DNA from: Gemella haemolysans
Lineage (GTDB): Bacteria > Bacillota > Bacilli > Staphylococcales > Gemellaceae
Reading direction: 5' to 3'
Assembly: GCF_001553035.1 (NCBI RefSeq)
Contig: NZ_KQ959957.1
Span: 1 to 64,000 of the forward strand
Length of the DNA stretch: 64,000 nt
The notes below the pieces were generated by a model, which worked only from the letters and a program-made list of their open reading frames with translations, searched no databases and had not been told where the DNA came from. The position numbers were made by a program, and so were the translations under genes. Below are positions 35,116 to 43,274 of the stretch, piece after piece (positions within the stretch are counted from its first letter, which is position 1; each line of letters starts with the position of its first letter).

Positions 35116-37818
35116 ATGGAGAAAAAACAATATTATTCTATAAGAAAGCATAAAAAAGGTGCGGTGTCAGTATTACTTTTCACAGCTTTATTTGCAGTTG
35201 TGGGTGCTGGTAGTGAAGTTAGTGCTGCTGATAGTAATACTTCAGCTGCAGATATAAGCGGTGGAGCAACAAATCCACATGTCAGTCACAAGGAAAAAGA
35301 AGATGAACAGCCATTAATAAGTGATAAAACAAAAAAAATAGTAACAGATAAAGCTTATAATGAGTCAGGAAAATTATTAAAAAACTTATGGAATGAGAAT
35401 AAGGATAAGGTTAAGGATGATGATAAGAAAAATCTATTGGCTAGAAAAGTAGGTGGTTCTGCTTTAAAAGCAGGGGCTGGAGCAGCGATAACTGTAGCTA
35501 CTGAGGCAGTAAAGGAGAAAATAATATCTGATTCAGATTCTAGTTCAGAAAAGTTTGTAAAAGGTGTTGCAGTAGACCTTGAAAGAGATATGGCTATAAA
35601 GGCGATTACTGAAGGAAAAAAAATTAATAAGGATATGGTTATAGCTAATGTCATTAATAATAGTTCTAAGGTATTAAAGGATGAAGTCTGGAAGCATTTT
35701 GATAAAATAGGTAATGTTGAGGGAAGAAAAATATTTTTGACTGAAAAAGAGATAAATAATATTCCTAAGTATAAAAAACAATTCGAAGGATTAGATATTT
35801 TAAGGAATGGAATAAATTCAGGTTTAGAAATAGGAAAAGGATTAGGAGCACTTAATCCAGTTACTGCAAGTGCACAGAAAGCTTATGCTGATATTAATGT
35901 ATCTTTAGGAAAAACTGCGATTACAGCTATTGATCGCGGATTTGACTACATGTTTGATATGGTTAATAAATCAAGAATTGAAGCTCAAAATAATAATAGG
36001 GATTTAATAATTGATGATCAAGAAAAATCTAAGTTAGAAATAGAAAATGAAAAAGTATTTTCTAAGAAACCAATAAAAGCTTGGGAGCATGGCTCTAAGG
36101 AAGGTCTAGTTTTTGAAATTGAAAAAGAACTGGGTGATTTTAAAGAAGCTCAAGTTAATGGAGTTCCATTAGATTCATCTAATTATAATCTAAGTAAGGG
36201 AAGTACAATTGTAAATCTTAAACCAGAATACCTTGATAAATTACATGAAGGTAGATATACTTTGGGTGCAATCTTTAAGAAAAATGGTGGAGATGACTAT
36301 GTAACTACTACTTTTGATATCAAGAGAAAAGGTGATACTAATAAAATATCTGAAAAAGATGGAATATATATAGTACAAGATTTAAAAGATTTAACAGAAA
36401 ACAACAAAACTGATATTACAGATACAGAAGTTAAAAATGAAGTGAGTCTAGTTATTGATACTTCTTTAAGTATGATTAATGTCTTAGATCAAGTAAAAGA
36501 GATGGCTAAGAAAACTGTAGAGAGTATACTGAAAAATTCAAATACAAAGATTAATCTTGTTGGTTTTTCAGGTGGTGCGGGTCTTGTTGTAGAATCGACT
36601 AATGATAAACAAAAGTTATTTGAGGGTATTGATAGCTTAATTCCATTTATTGGTACTAATTTCTATTCTGCGTTAGAAGTGGCTAATGAGAGTTTTATAA
36701 CTAATGCACCAAATAAATCAATAATATTCATGACAGATGGAATTCCAGGTGCTGGTAAACAAGAAGATGATGACAACTTATTTAATGAGAAAGAACATGG
36801 AGAATCAGCACGATATGCTAATGCAGCAGTACATTTGAAAGAAAGCTTTAAAGGTAAGTACGATATATATCCAATTGGTTTCATAAATTTTGGAGAAGAA
36901 TATAAAAAAGAAAAAGAATTCGTCAAGCGTCTTCTAGAGAAGTTAGCGACTAAAAAAGTATATATGTCAGATAATATAGATGAATTAAATAAAGTGTTTG
37001 AGAATGTATCGAAAGATGTGATTAAAAAATTTGATTTCGAATTAGGACATAAATTAATTGCTAAAACTCCAGAAAAATTAGTATATAAACTTACTGAAAC
37101 AGTACTTAATCCTAATGAAAGTGATTTAACAAAAATTCAGACAGAGTTAAAATTATTGAATCAAGGTAAGGTTATTGCTCCAACTTCAGTTCAAACAATA
37201 GATGTAATATCTAAACAAGGTAGAGCTGTATTTGAGTGGTTAATTGAACTTAACAGAAAAGACTTTAAAGAAACTGATAAACTTAATTTTGAAGTTATTA
37301 CTAGTACTTCTGAGAAATTAAAAGCAGCTAAGAAAGCATATTTTAATATAGATAATAAAGTCACTAAGTATGAAGTAGACAGAAGTAAGATAGAAGAAAT
37401 TATTAAAGATGAGATTGAAAAAGGCAAAGTTAACGTTAGGGAAATTTTATTAAAAGAATTAGAGAATGTAGTAAAATCTGAACCTACTGAAAGTAAAAAA
37501 GGTGAGTCATTAATTCAACCAGAAAATCCAAAATATGAGATTCCAACTGATAAGAATATTGAAGAACATAAAGTGGGTACAATAGCTAAAGAAAATACAC
37601 ATAAAGAGAATCTGCCACCTAAAGAAAATACAGTAACTTTTAAATCTAATGAAAAAGAAAATGTGAAAGCACCTGTATTATTAGATTCAAAAGAAAATAA
37701 AGTTATTGCAAAAGAAACTAAAACATTACCTAATACAGGTACACCATCACAGTCTACTACAATAATCGGATTAATTAGTGCAGCAGTTGCATTAAGATTA
37801 AGAAAAAAAGCTGAATAA
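35116..37818 (+). CDS. YSIRK-signal, LPXTG-anchored surface protein with a von Willebrand factor A domain
   Basis: A 900-residue cell-wall protein. The YSIRK motif (7-11) and a signal peptide ending near residue 39 direct septal secretion. The LPNTG sorting signal (871-875), hydrophobic tail and RLRKKAE end direct sortase anchoring. A VWA domain begins near 443 and has the metal-ion-dependent adhesion motif DTSLS at 448-452. Residues 45-330 are charged and helical and match no family I recognise; residues 790-865 are a Lys/Glu/Pro-rich wall spanner. It is probably an adhesin binding a host or matrix ligand. Monocistronic with its own promoter and terminator. Confidence 0.88.
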   Translation: MEKKQYYSIRKHKKGAVSVLLFTALFAVVGAGSEVSAADSNTSAADISGGATNPHVSHKEKEDEQPLISDKTKKIVTDKAYNESGKLLKNLWNENKDKVKDDDKKNLLARKVGGSALKAGAGAAITVATEAVKEKIISDSDSSSEKFVKGVAVDLERDMAIKAITEGKKINKDMVIANVINNSSKVLKDEVWKHFDKIGNVEGRKIFLTEKEINNIPKYKKQFEGLDILRNGINSGLEIGKGLGALNPVTASAQKAYADINVSLGKTAITAIDRGFDYMFDMVNKSRIEAQNNNRDLIIDDQEKSKLEIENEKVFSKKPIKAWEHGSKEGLVFEIEKELGDFKEAQVNGVPLDSSNYNLSKGSTIVNLKPEYLDKLHEGRYTLGAIFKKNGGDDYVTTTFDIKRKGDTNKISEKDGIYIVQDLKDLTENNKTDITDTEVKNEVSLVIDTSLSMINVLDQVKEMAKKTVESILKNSNTKINLVGFSGGAGLVVESTNDKQKLFEGIDSLIPFIGTNFYSALEVANESFITNAPNKSIIFMTDGIPGAGKQEDDDNLFNEKEHGESARYANAAVHLKESFKGKYDIYPIGFINFGEEYKKEKEFVKRLLEKLATKKVYMSDNIDELNKVFENVSKDVIKKFDFELGHKLIAKTPEKLVYKLTETVLNPNESDLTKIQTELKLLNQGKVIAPTSVQTIDVISKQGRAVFEWLIELNRKDFKETDKLNFEVITSTSEKLKAAKKAYFNIDNKVTKYEVDRSKIEEIIKDEIEKGKVNVREILLKELENVVKSEPTESKKGESLIQPENPKYEIPTDKNIEEHKVGTIAKENTHKENLPPKENTVTFKSNEKENVKAPVLLDSKENKVIAKETKTLPNTGTPSQSTTIIGLISAAVALRLRKKAE

Positions 37819-37823
37819 TACGT

Positions 37824-37857
37824 AAAAAGAGAACTCGGCGTAGTTCTCTTTTTATAT
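37824..37857. terminator. Bidirectional terminator
   Basis: AAAAAGAGAACT (37824-37835) pairs with 37842-37853. It is shared by the surface protein gene and the convergent lid-domain gene, whose stop codon it overlaps. Confidence 0.82.
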
Positions 37858-38133
37858 ATCTATTATTTCAAATCTAGTTTGCTCACCGTAATATATAAGC
37901 AGTGAAGCTAGTATTGATTTCAATTGTTCTAAATTATCTGTTTTTAAGTTAATTTCTGCCTTACCAGAGATTACATTAAAAGCAGCACCGCTTTTTACAG
38001 AGATTATCTCTATATTTTTATATTTTGCAGTTTTTCTAACAAATTCACCAGTGATAACTGTTGTATCTATGGCTTCATGAGGTTCAGCTCCGTGTCCACC
38101 TTTACCAAAAATATTAACTAAATATGTATGCAT
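37852..38133 (-). CDS. Stand-alone M20 peptidase lid/dimerisation domain protein
   Basis: A 93-residue protein whose whole length matches the lid domain normally inserted inside M20 amidohydrolases. The first strand and loop FGKGGHGAEPHEAID has His14 in the GGHGA motif. Then come a helix (TVITGEFVRKT), strands IEIISVKSGAAFNVISGKAE and INLKT, and a second helix (LEQLKSILASLLIYYG). It has no catalytic domain. The ATG lies 2 bp after the stop of the upstream M20 gene and 12 nt after AAGGAGG, so it is in position to be well translated. It is either a remnant of a lost paralogue or a functional partner of the neighbour, which lacks this motif. Confidence 0.65.
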   Translation of the reverse strand: MHTYLVNIFGKGGHGAEPHEAIDTTVITGEFVRKTAKYKNIEIISVKSGAAFNVISGKAEINLKTDNLEQLKSILASLLIYYGEQTRFEIIDI

Positions 38134-38135
38134 AT

Positions 38136-39293
38136 CTATTGTTCCTCCTTAAGATTTTTTATTACATTAGCGGAATCAAATGCTAGTGTTAGGAATATTG
38201 AAGCTGTTTGTTTCATAACTTCTTCTTCAAAATCAAAATTTGGATGATGGTGTGGATACTTAGCGAATGTAGAATTACCGGCACCAATTAGGAAAAAAGC
38301 ACCAGGTACTTCTTCAACGTAATAAGCAAAATCTTCACCGATCATTAACGGTTCAATTTCCACTTGTTTAATTTCAGGAAGAATCTTAGAAGTTGCTTTT
38401 TGTATTTCTACTGTTCCTTTATTATGATTAATAAGAGGTGGATAGCCACCGTAATATATAAACTCTATATTAGTTTCAGAATACTCATTTTCTAGAGCTT
38501 TGCATAGGTTTTGAAGTTTAGCCAGTACCATTTTATGAAGTTCTTTATTGAAATGTCTAATAGTTCCAGTGATACTTGCTTCTTTAACAGAACTTTCAAG
38601 TTTTCCCAAAGTGATAACTAGTGTTTCTCTTGGCTTAGAAAATCGTGAAACTATTTGTTGAGTCATACTAACAAATTCAGCAGCAATAATATTTGCATTT
38701 TCCTTAGTGTTGATTATTACTTCGAATCTATCGGCAGCCGCACACAGCTCACTATAACTATATCCTAATGTTCCGAGTGGAAGTGGTGTCCAAAGATGAG
38801 CTCCAAATATTGCATCAACACCTTGTAAGCAACCAGCATCTATCATAGGTTTTGCTCCACCTGGAGCTTGTTCTTCACCGTATTGGAAAACTGCAACAAC
38901 ATCGTGTGGAAGATTTTCTTGATGATCCATTAGAACCTTACACGTTGCAAGTAATGCTGTAGTGTGTCCATCATGTCCACAAGCATGCATTGCATTAGGA
39001 ATAGTAGATTTGTAAGGAGTATCCTTTGCATCATTAATAGGTAGAGCGTCAAAGTCTGCTCGAAAAGCGATTGTTTTTGAAGAATCTTGTCCTTTAATTC
39101 TTGCAACTACACCATTTAACCCGACGTTTGTTTTAATATCAGTAATACCAATTTTTTCTAAATATTCTTTAATGAATCTCGCTGTATTTATTTCATTAAA
39201 TGAAACTTCAGGATGCATATGCATATATCGACGAAGTTCAATCATTTCTGGATAAAATTTTTCAAGTTCATTTTGTATAATTTGTTCAATCAT
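38136..39293 (-). CDS. M20D family amidohydrolase/metallopeptidase with an altered lid
   Basis: A 385-residue zinc hydrolase of the M20D group (N-acyl amino acid or peptide amidohydrolases). Metal-binding and catalytic residues are present: Cys105 and His107 in HACGHDGH, Glu140-Glu141 in YGEEQAPGG, His166 in GAHLW, GEDFAYY, and the C-terminal HHHPNF. The lid starts normally (AAADRFEVII, from residue 185), but the usual GKGGHGAxPHxxID loop is replaced by NTKENAN (195-201). In this family the lid His normally reaches into the partner subunit's active site. The missing motif is encoded by the next gene. A -10 TATAAT lies on the minus strand at 39331-39336. Confidence 0.85.
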   Translation of the reverse strand: MIEQIIQNELEKFYPEMIELRRYMHMHPEVSFNEINTARFIKEYLEKIGITDIKTNVGLNGVVARIKGQDSSKTIAFRADFDALPINDAKDTPYKSTIPNAMHACGHDGHTTALLATCKVLMDHQENLPHDVVAVFQYGEEQAPGGAKPMIDAGCLQGVDAIFGAHLWTPLPLGTLGYSYSELCAAADRFEVIINTKENANIIAAEFVSMTQQIVSRFSKPRETLVITLGKLESSVKEASITGTIRHFNKELHKMVLAKLQNLCKALENEYSETNIEFIYYGGYPPLINHNKGTVEIQKATSKILPEIKQVEIEPLMIGEDFAYYVEEVPGAFFLIGAGNSTFAKYPHHHPNFDFEEEVMKQTASIFLTLAFDSANVIKNLKEEQ

Positions 39294-39377
39294 AAAAACC
39301 TCCAGATTACTTTTTTTAATTATAAATACAATTATAGCATAAATATTTTAATAAATAGAGAATTATTAAAGAAAATG

Positions 39378-39469
39378 TTTTCAATTGTTTTTTATTTTTG
39401 ATATAATATGGGTAAATAGACACTAGTAAAACTCAATTCGGGGGTGGGAGCATGGATACATTAGATTAA
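39378..39469 (+). promoter_or_regulatory. Promoter and five-codon leader peptide of the ABC-F gene
   Basis: TTTTCA (39378-39383) and TATAAT (39402-39407) form the promoter. A very strong ribosome binding site (GGGGGTGGGAG) precedes ATG 39452, which opens a tiny frame MDTLD ending at TAA 39467-39469. The ABC-F start lies 31 nt further on with its own AAAAAGGAG. Short translated leaders of this kind control several antibiotic-resistance ABC-F genes by ribosome stalling. Confidence 0.5.
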
Positions 39470-39500
39470 TAGAGAGATTTTGTTAAAAAGGAGTTAATGT

Positions 39501-40856
39501 ATGCAAATATTAAACATTAAAAATATAGAGTTTGAAAAACAAGGGAAGATATTATTTAAATTAGACAAATTGAGTATAAATACTGGTGATGTTATTGGTT
39601 TAATAGGGAAAAATGGTTCAGGGAAGACAACCCTGTTAAAATATATTGATGATTTAGTTAAAGACAAGAATAATACTTCATCAGAGTTTTTAGAATTTGG
39701 AGAAAATTCTCTTCTTAAAAAAAGTGGAGGAGAAGTTGTTGTAAACAAGATTAGAGGTAGTTTATTGTCGAATGTGGAGCTATATTTACTAGATGAACCA
39801 TCGACTTACTTAGATTATAATAATGCTAATAAAATAGCTAATCTTATAAAAAGAACTCCAGCGACTTTTTGTATAGCAAGTCATGATAGAAATTTTCTAA
39901 ATAATGTTTGTACTAAGTTATGGATAATTGAAAATAATACTGTGAGAGAATTTAATGGGAATTATCATGAGTACAAGTTTCAAGAAGAAATTGAAACTAC
40001 TGAGTATGAAGCTGAACTACAAAAGTACAATAAAGAGACTAAGAAGATAAAGAAAAGCATCCAAGAGATGAAGGAGGAACAGGGGAAAAAATCTGGGAAG
40101 CCAAAGAATATGAGTGGATCAGATTATAGAATTATAAGTGTAAAAAATAAAATTTCAAAAAACGAAAAGAGATTACAGAAAAAAATATCAAGACAAGAAG
40201 ATAAGTTGCAGGCTAATATTAAACCTAAGCCGTTAAAAGATAAGTATGATATTGAATTCTTAGAGATATTTAAGGAAACTCATAACAAGAGTTTTTGTAT
40301 TGATGCGAAAAGCTGTGAAATAGATGATAAAATTCTTTGGAAATCACCTGGTTTTACTTTTGCTAGTGGAGATAAGATTTTAATTAAAGGAAAAAATGGT
40401 TCTGGGAAAACTACTTTTCTAAAATATGTAAAAAAGTCTATTCCTTGTTCTTTGCAAGTAGCGTATTTTGAACAAAATAACTTCGATATTTTTAAAGAAG
40501 AAAAAACATTGTTTGAATTTGTGAAAGAATCTACTACACTAGATGATATAGAACTTAGAAATATACTAGCTTTACTAAATTTTAGAGGTGATGATATCAA
40601 TAAGAAGACTTCAGTTTTAAGTAAAGGGGAGAAAGTTAAACTTTATTTCGTAAGTTTACTTTTTAGAAAAACAGATGTACTGTTATTAGATGAGATAACT
40701 AACTTCTTAGATGTTGTTGCGATAGAAGCGATAGAGAAGATATTAAAGAAATATCCTGGTATACTAATTATGGTAAGTCATGATATGGAATTTATCGATA
40801 ATGTTGCAACTAAGGTTATTAACATCACGAATAAAGAAGTTTTAAAATTTGAGTAA
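39501..40856 (+). CDS. ABC-F family ATPase, antibiotic-resistance-type layout
   Basis: A soluble 451-residue protein with two ATPase domains and no membrane segment. Domain 1 has Walker A GKNGSGKTT (35-43) and signature KSGGEVV, Walker B LYLLDEPSTYLD. Domain 2 has GKNGSGKTT near 296, LSKGEKVKL and LLLDEITNFLD. The charged linker (about 165-255) contains KPKNMSGSDYR, like the linkers of Vga/Lsa/Msr proteins that enter the ribosomal exit site and displace antibiotics. Domain 1 is unusually short between Walker A and the signature. Resistance is inferred and not shown; a housekeeping ribosome role is possible. Confidence 0.8.
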   Translation: MQILNIKNIEFEKQGKILFKLDKLSINTGDVIGLIGKNGSGKTTLLKYIDDLVKDKNNTSSEFLEFGENSLLKKSGGEVVVNKIRGSLLSNVELYLLDEPSTYLDYNNANKIANLIKRTPATFCIASHDRNFLNNVCTKLWIIENNTVREFNGNYHEYKFQEEIETTEYEAELQKYNKETKKIKKSIQEMKEEQGKKSGKPKNMSGSDYRIISVKNKISKNEKRLQKKISRQEDKLQANIKPKPLKDKYDIEFLEIFKETHNKSFCIDAKSCEIDDKILWKSPGFTFASGDKILIKGKNGSGKTTFLKYVKKSIPCSLQVAYFEQNNFDIFKEEKTLFEFVKESTTLDDIELRNILALLNFRGDDINKKTSVLSKGEKVKLYFVSLLFRKTDVLLLDEITNFLDVVAIEAIEKILKKYPGILIMVSHDMEFIDNVATKVINITNKEVLKFE

Positions 40857-40891
40857 ATTAGAAGTTAATAATACATTTAGGAGAAAAAATT

Positions 40892-40987
40892 ATGATAAAA
40901 ATTGTTATAGCTGCATTCTTAATATTAGGTTTTGTCTCGGCTGCAGTTGCAAGTGCAAGATGGAAAGAAAAGGATAAGGATGAATAA
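40892..40987 (+). CDS. Small single-pass membrane peptide (31 residues)
   Basis: ATG 40892 follows AGGAGAAAAAA at good spacing. The product has about 22 hydrophobic residues (MIKIVIAAFLILGFVSAAVA) followed by a charged tail (SARWKEKDKDE). It is 35 bp downstream of the ABC-F gene and probably in the same transcript. The function is unknown; a small membrane regulator or toxin-like peptide is possible. Confidence 0.5.
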   Translation: MIKIVIAAFLILGFVSAAVASARWKEKDKDE

Positions 40988-41058
40988 ATTTAGTAAATAA
41001 GCCGTTGATTAGTTACTAATTAGAATAGTTATTGACAGGACTAATTCAAAAGTACAAA

Positions 41059-41143
41059 GCAAAGGACATAAATAATCGCCTAAGTCCTTAACAATCGCCT
41101 AAAAGTATGCTATAATTAGGCGAAATAAAAAGGAGATAGGCGA
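41059..41143 (+). promoter_or_regulatory. fic promoter with a palindromic operator, copy 1
   Basis: TTAACA (41088-41093), 17 bp, TATAAT (41111-41116). Four copies of one box surround it: TCGCCTAA at 41076-41083 and 41095-41102, the inverted TTAGGCGA at 41116-41123, and ATAGGCGA at 41136-41143, which ends at the fic ATG. Boxes 2 and 3 form a palindrome enclosing the -10. This looks like a repressor operator, probably autoregulatory. A second copy of the module lies after fic at 42265-42336. Confidence 0.65.
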
Positions 41144-42187
41144 ATGAGAATATTTAATTATGAAAATTTAGAAAGTAATAAGTGGGATAGTGAGATCATA
41201 AATCTTCTTTCACAAATTCATGAACATAGGGGAAAACAAGAACTTTTTTTGACACGTAAACCTGCTGTTTTAGATAAATTAGTAGAGATTGCTAAAATTC
41301 AAAGTGTAGAGGATTCTAATAGAATAGAAGGAATTGTTACTACAGCAGTTAGAATAAAAGAGTTGGTGAATCAAAAAACAACTCCTAGAAATAGGGATGA
41401 GGAAGAAATTCTTGGGTATAGAGATGTATTAAATATAATTCATGAAAGTTATGAGTATATTCCAATTAACAGTAATTATATTTTGCAACTTCATAGACAT
41501 TTATATAAGTATAGTGAAAAAGGAATCGGTGGTCGATACAAAAACACACAAAATTCTATTATAGAAAAAGATATAAATGGTAATGTTATTGAAAAGTTTA
41601 AGCCTTTATCCCCATATGAAACTCCAGGTGCAATTGAGCAAATCTGCGATGAATTGAACAGGGCTTTTGATAAGAATGAAGTAAATTCATTACTTTTAAT
41701 TCCAATTTTTATCCATGATTTTCTTTGTATTCATCCTTTCAATGATGGAAATGGAAGGATGAGTCGTTTATTAACAACTCTTTTACTTTATAGACAAGGA
41801 TATGTAATTGGGAAATATATTAGTTTAGAAAGTAAGATAGAAAAAAGTAAAGACAGTTATTATGTTGCTTTAGAAAAAAGTGGGATAGGTTGGCATGAAA
41901 ACAGAGAAGATTCTGTACCATTTATAAAATATATTCTCAGAACGATATTAGCTGCGTATATTGATTTTGAAGAGAGAGTTGATTATGTAGATGAAAAGGT
42001 TCCTACAATTGAGCTTGTGAGAAATGCAGTTGATAGTAAATTAGGTAAATTTACTAAAAGCGATATGATGGAATTAGTTCCAAGTGTAGGTAAAGCTACA
42101 ATTGAAAATATGCTTAAGCAATTGACTGAGGAAGGATACATTGAAAGACATGGTAGAGGAAGAGCAACTTTCTATGTGAAGAAGTAA
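41144..42187 (+). CDS. Fic family protein with N-terminal inhibitory motif
   Basis: Fic proteins transfer AMP or another nucleotide moiety to target proteins. The 347 residues contain the complete active motif HPFNDGNGR at 197-205, with catalytic His197. The N-terminal helix has the class II inhibitory motif SNRIEG (58-63; Ser58, Glu62, Gly63), whose Glu blocks ATP binding until relieved. A Fic-N region precedes it, and a C-terminal winged-helix-like segment (about 280-347) could bind DNA, perhaps the boxes in its own promoter. No antitoxin gene is adjacent. It is likely a self-controlled AMPylating regulator; the target is unknown. Confidence 0.9.
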   Translation: MRIFNYENLESNKWDSEIINLLSQIHEHRGKQELFLTRKPAVLDKLVEIAKIQSVEDSNRIEGIVTTAVRIKELVNQKTTPRNRDEEEILGYRDVLNIIHESYEYIPINSNYILQLHRHLYKYSEKGIGGRYKNTQNSIIEKDINGNVIEKFKPLSPYETPGAIEQICDELNRAFDKNEVNSLLLIPIFIHDFLCIHPFNDGNGRMSRLLTTLLLYRQGYVIGKYISLESKIEKSKDSYYVALEKSGIGWHENREDSVPFIKYILRTILAAYIDFEERVDYVDEKVPTIELVRNAVDSKLGKFTKSDMMELVPSVGKATIENMLKQLTEEGYIERHGRGRATFYVKK

Positions 42188-42264
42188 TAACTCCTTAAAA
42201 TAGTGATAACTTGAGGGAAAATACTAAAATTAAAGGATGAGGATTTGCCTAAGCGGTTAAAAAA

Positions 42265-42336
42265 GCAAAGAATATAAGTAATCACCTAAATTTCTAATAA
42301 TCACCTAAAAGTACGCTATAATTAGGTGAAACATAA
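42265..42336 (+). repeat. Second copy of the fic promoter module, not followed by a gene
   Basis: Direct repeat of 41059-41130 with identical spacing: boxes TCACCTAA at 42282-42289 and 42301-42308, TATAAT at 42317-42322, inverted TTAGGTGA at 42322-42329. In every box G is replaced by A (or C by T on the inverted arm), so the palindrome is kept intact. The -35 is poor (CTAATA). No reading frame follows before the pyr promoter. Confidence 0.7.
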
Positions 42337-42390
42337 AGAATTTAATTCAAAACTTTAAAATAAAAAAAATTTATAATAGAACGTATAAAT

Positions 42391-42504
42391 ACGCTTATTG
42401 ATGTCAACTATCTTTTATAAAGGCTTTTAAGATTCATAACAGATTTTGCTGGCGTGACTCTAAAAATTGTTTTCTCCGAAATTACGATTTTTGAGTCACT
42501 CCTT
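42391..42504 (-). repeat. Degenerate partial copy C of the 178-bp repeat
   Basis: Related to about two thirds of copy B, in the same orientation. The right end, with CGATTTTTGAGTCACTCC, is well kept, the central TTTATAAA-type palindrome is decayed, and the left end is lost. It lies just upstream of the pyr operon promoter. Confidence 0.65.
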
Positions 42505-42577
42505 ATTTTTATTTGAACTGGAATTTACTATAGGAATTTACAGGGATATTTGTTAGCTCTAATAATCCATTATGCAT

Positions 42578-42606
42578 TTGACAAATCTCTTATTATGGTA
42601 TATAAT
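42578..42606 (+). promoter_or_regulatory. Consensus promoter of the pyr operon
   Basis: TTGACA (42578-42583), exactly 17 bp, TATAAT (42601-42606): a perfect vegetative sigma-factor promoter, as expected where control is by attenuation. Confidence 0.9.
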
Positions 42607-42635
42607 ATTGATAATTTGAATAACACATCTTTAAT

Positions 42636-42725
42636 GTGATCCAGAGAGGTCAGCAAAGATTTATTAATTGGAAAACCAAGTTTATTTATGCTGTCCTGCT
42701 CAATAGAGTAGGCTATTTTTTTGAG
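42636..42725 (+). promoter_or_regulatory. pyrR: PyrR-dependent attenuator in the pyrR leader
   Basis: The PyrR-binding loop GATCCAGAGAGGTC lies at 42638-42651, and a downstream terminator CCTGCTC/GAGTAGG (42695-42701 and 42706-42712) is followed by seven Ts. UMP-bound PyrR holds the first stem and lets the terminator form. Confidence 0.88.
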
Positions 42726-42732
42726 GTGAAGT

Positions 42733-43257
42733 ATGAAAAAACGAATTCTTTTCGACGAAACAATGATTTCAAGAATGATTACTAGAATTGCTAATGAAAT
42801 TATCGAACAAAATAAATTAGATGATATAGTTTTAGTAGGTATTCAAACTAGAGGGATTCATATCGCCAAAAGATTGAAACAAAAAATCAAAGAAATTGAA
42901 AATACTAATATTCCAGTAGAAACACTTGATATAAAATTTTATCGTGATGATTTAGAAAAAATAAGTGAAGAACCTGAAATAAAAGTTTCACGTTTTAAAC
43001 TTGATTTGACAAACAAAGTTGTAATTATTGTAGATGATGTTCTTTATACAGGAAGAACCGTAAGAGCAGCGATAGATGCTATTATGGATGCTAGCCGTCC
43101 AAAAGCAATTCGTCTTGCGATTCTTGTAGACAGAGGACATAGAGAGCTGCCAATTAGAGCAGATCATATTGGAAAAAATATTCCTACTTCAAGAAAAGAA
43201 AATGTAAAAGTTCATTTAAATGAAGTAGATGATGTTGAAGAAATATTATTAATTTAA
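42733..43257 (+). CDS. pyrR: Bifunctional pyr operon attenuator/uracil phosphoribosyltransferase
   Basis: RNA-binding regulator that lowers pyr expression when UMP is high; it also has weak UPRT activity. The 174 residues contain the PRPP-binding motif VVIIVDDVLYTGRTVRAA (near 96-113) and the family's basic RNA-binding patch, including VDRGHRELPIRADHIGKN. It is the first gene of the operon, with attenuators before and after it. TGAGGTGAAG precedes the ATG. Confidence 0.96.
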   Translation: MKKRILFDETMISRMITRIANEIIEQNKLDDIVLVGIQTRGIHIAKRLKQKIKEIENTNIPVETLDIKFYRDDLEKISEEPEIKVSRFKLDLTNKVVIIVDDVLYTGRTVRAAIDAIMDASRPKAIRLAILVDRGHRELPIRADHIGKNIPTSRKENVKVHLNEVDDVEEILLI

Positions 43258-43274
43258 ATATAAAATCTTTTTAA

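Noticed and set aside
42265-42390. A second toxin-antitoxin gene driven by the duplicated fic promoter
   Set aside because: No frame with a ribosome binding site follows the module before repeat copy C, so only the promoter copy can be supported.
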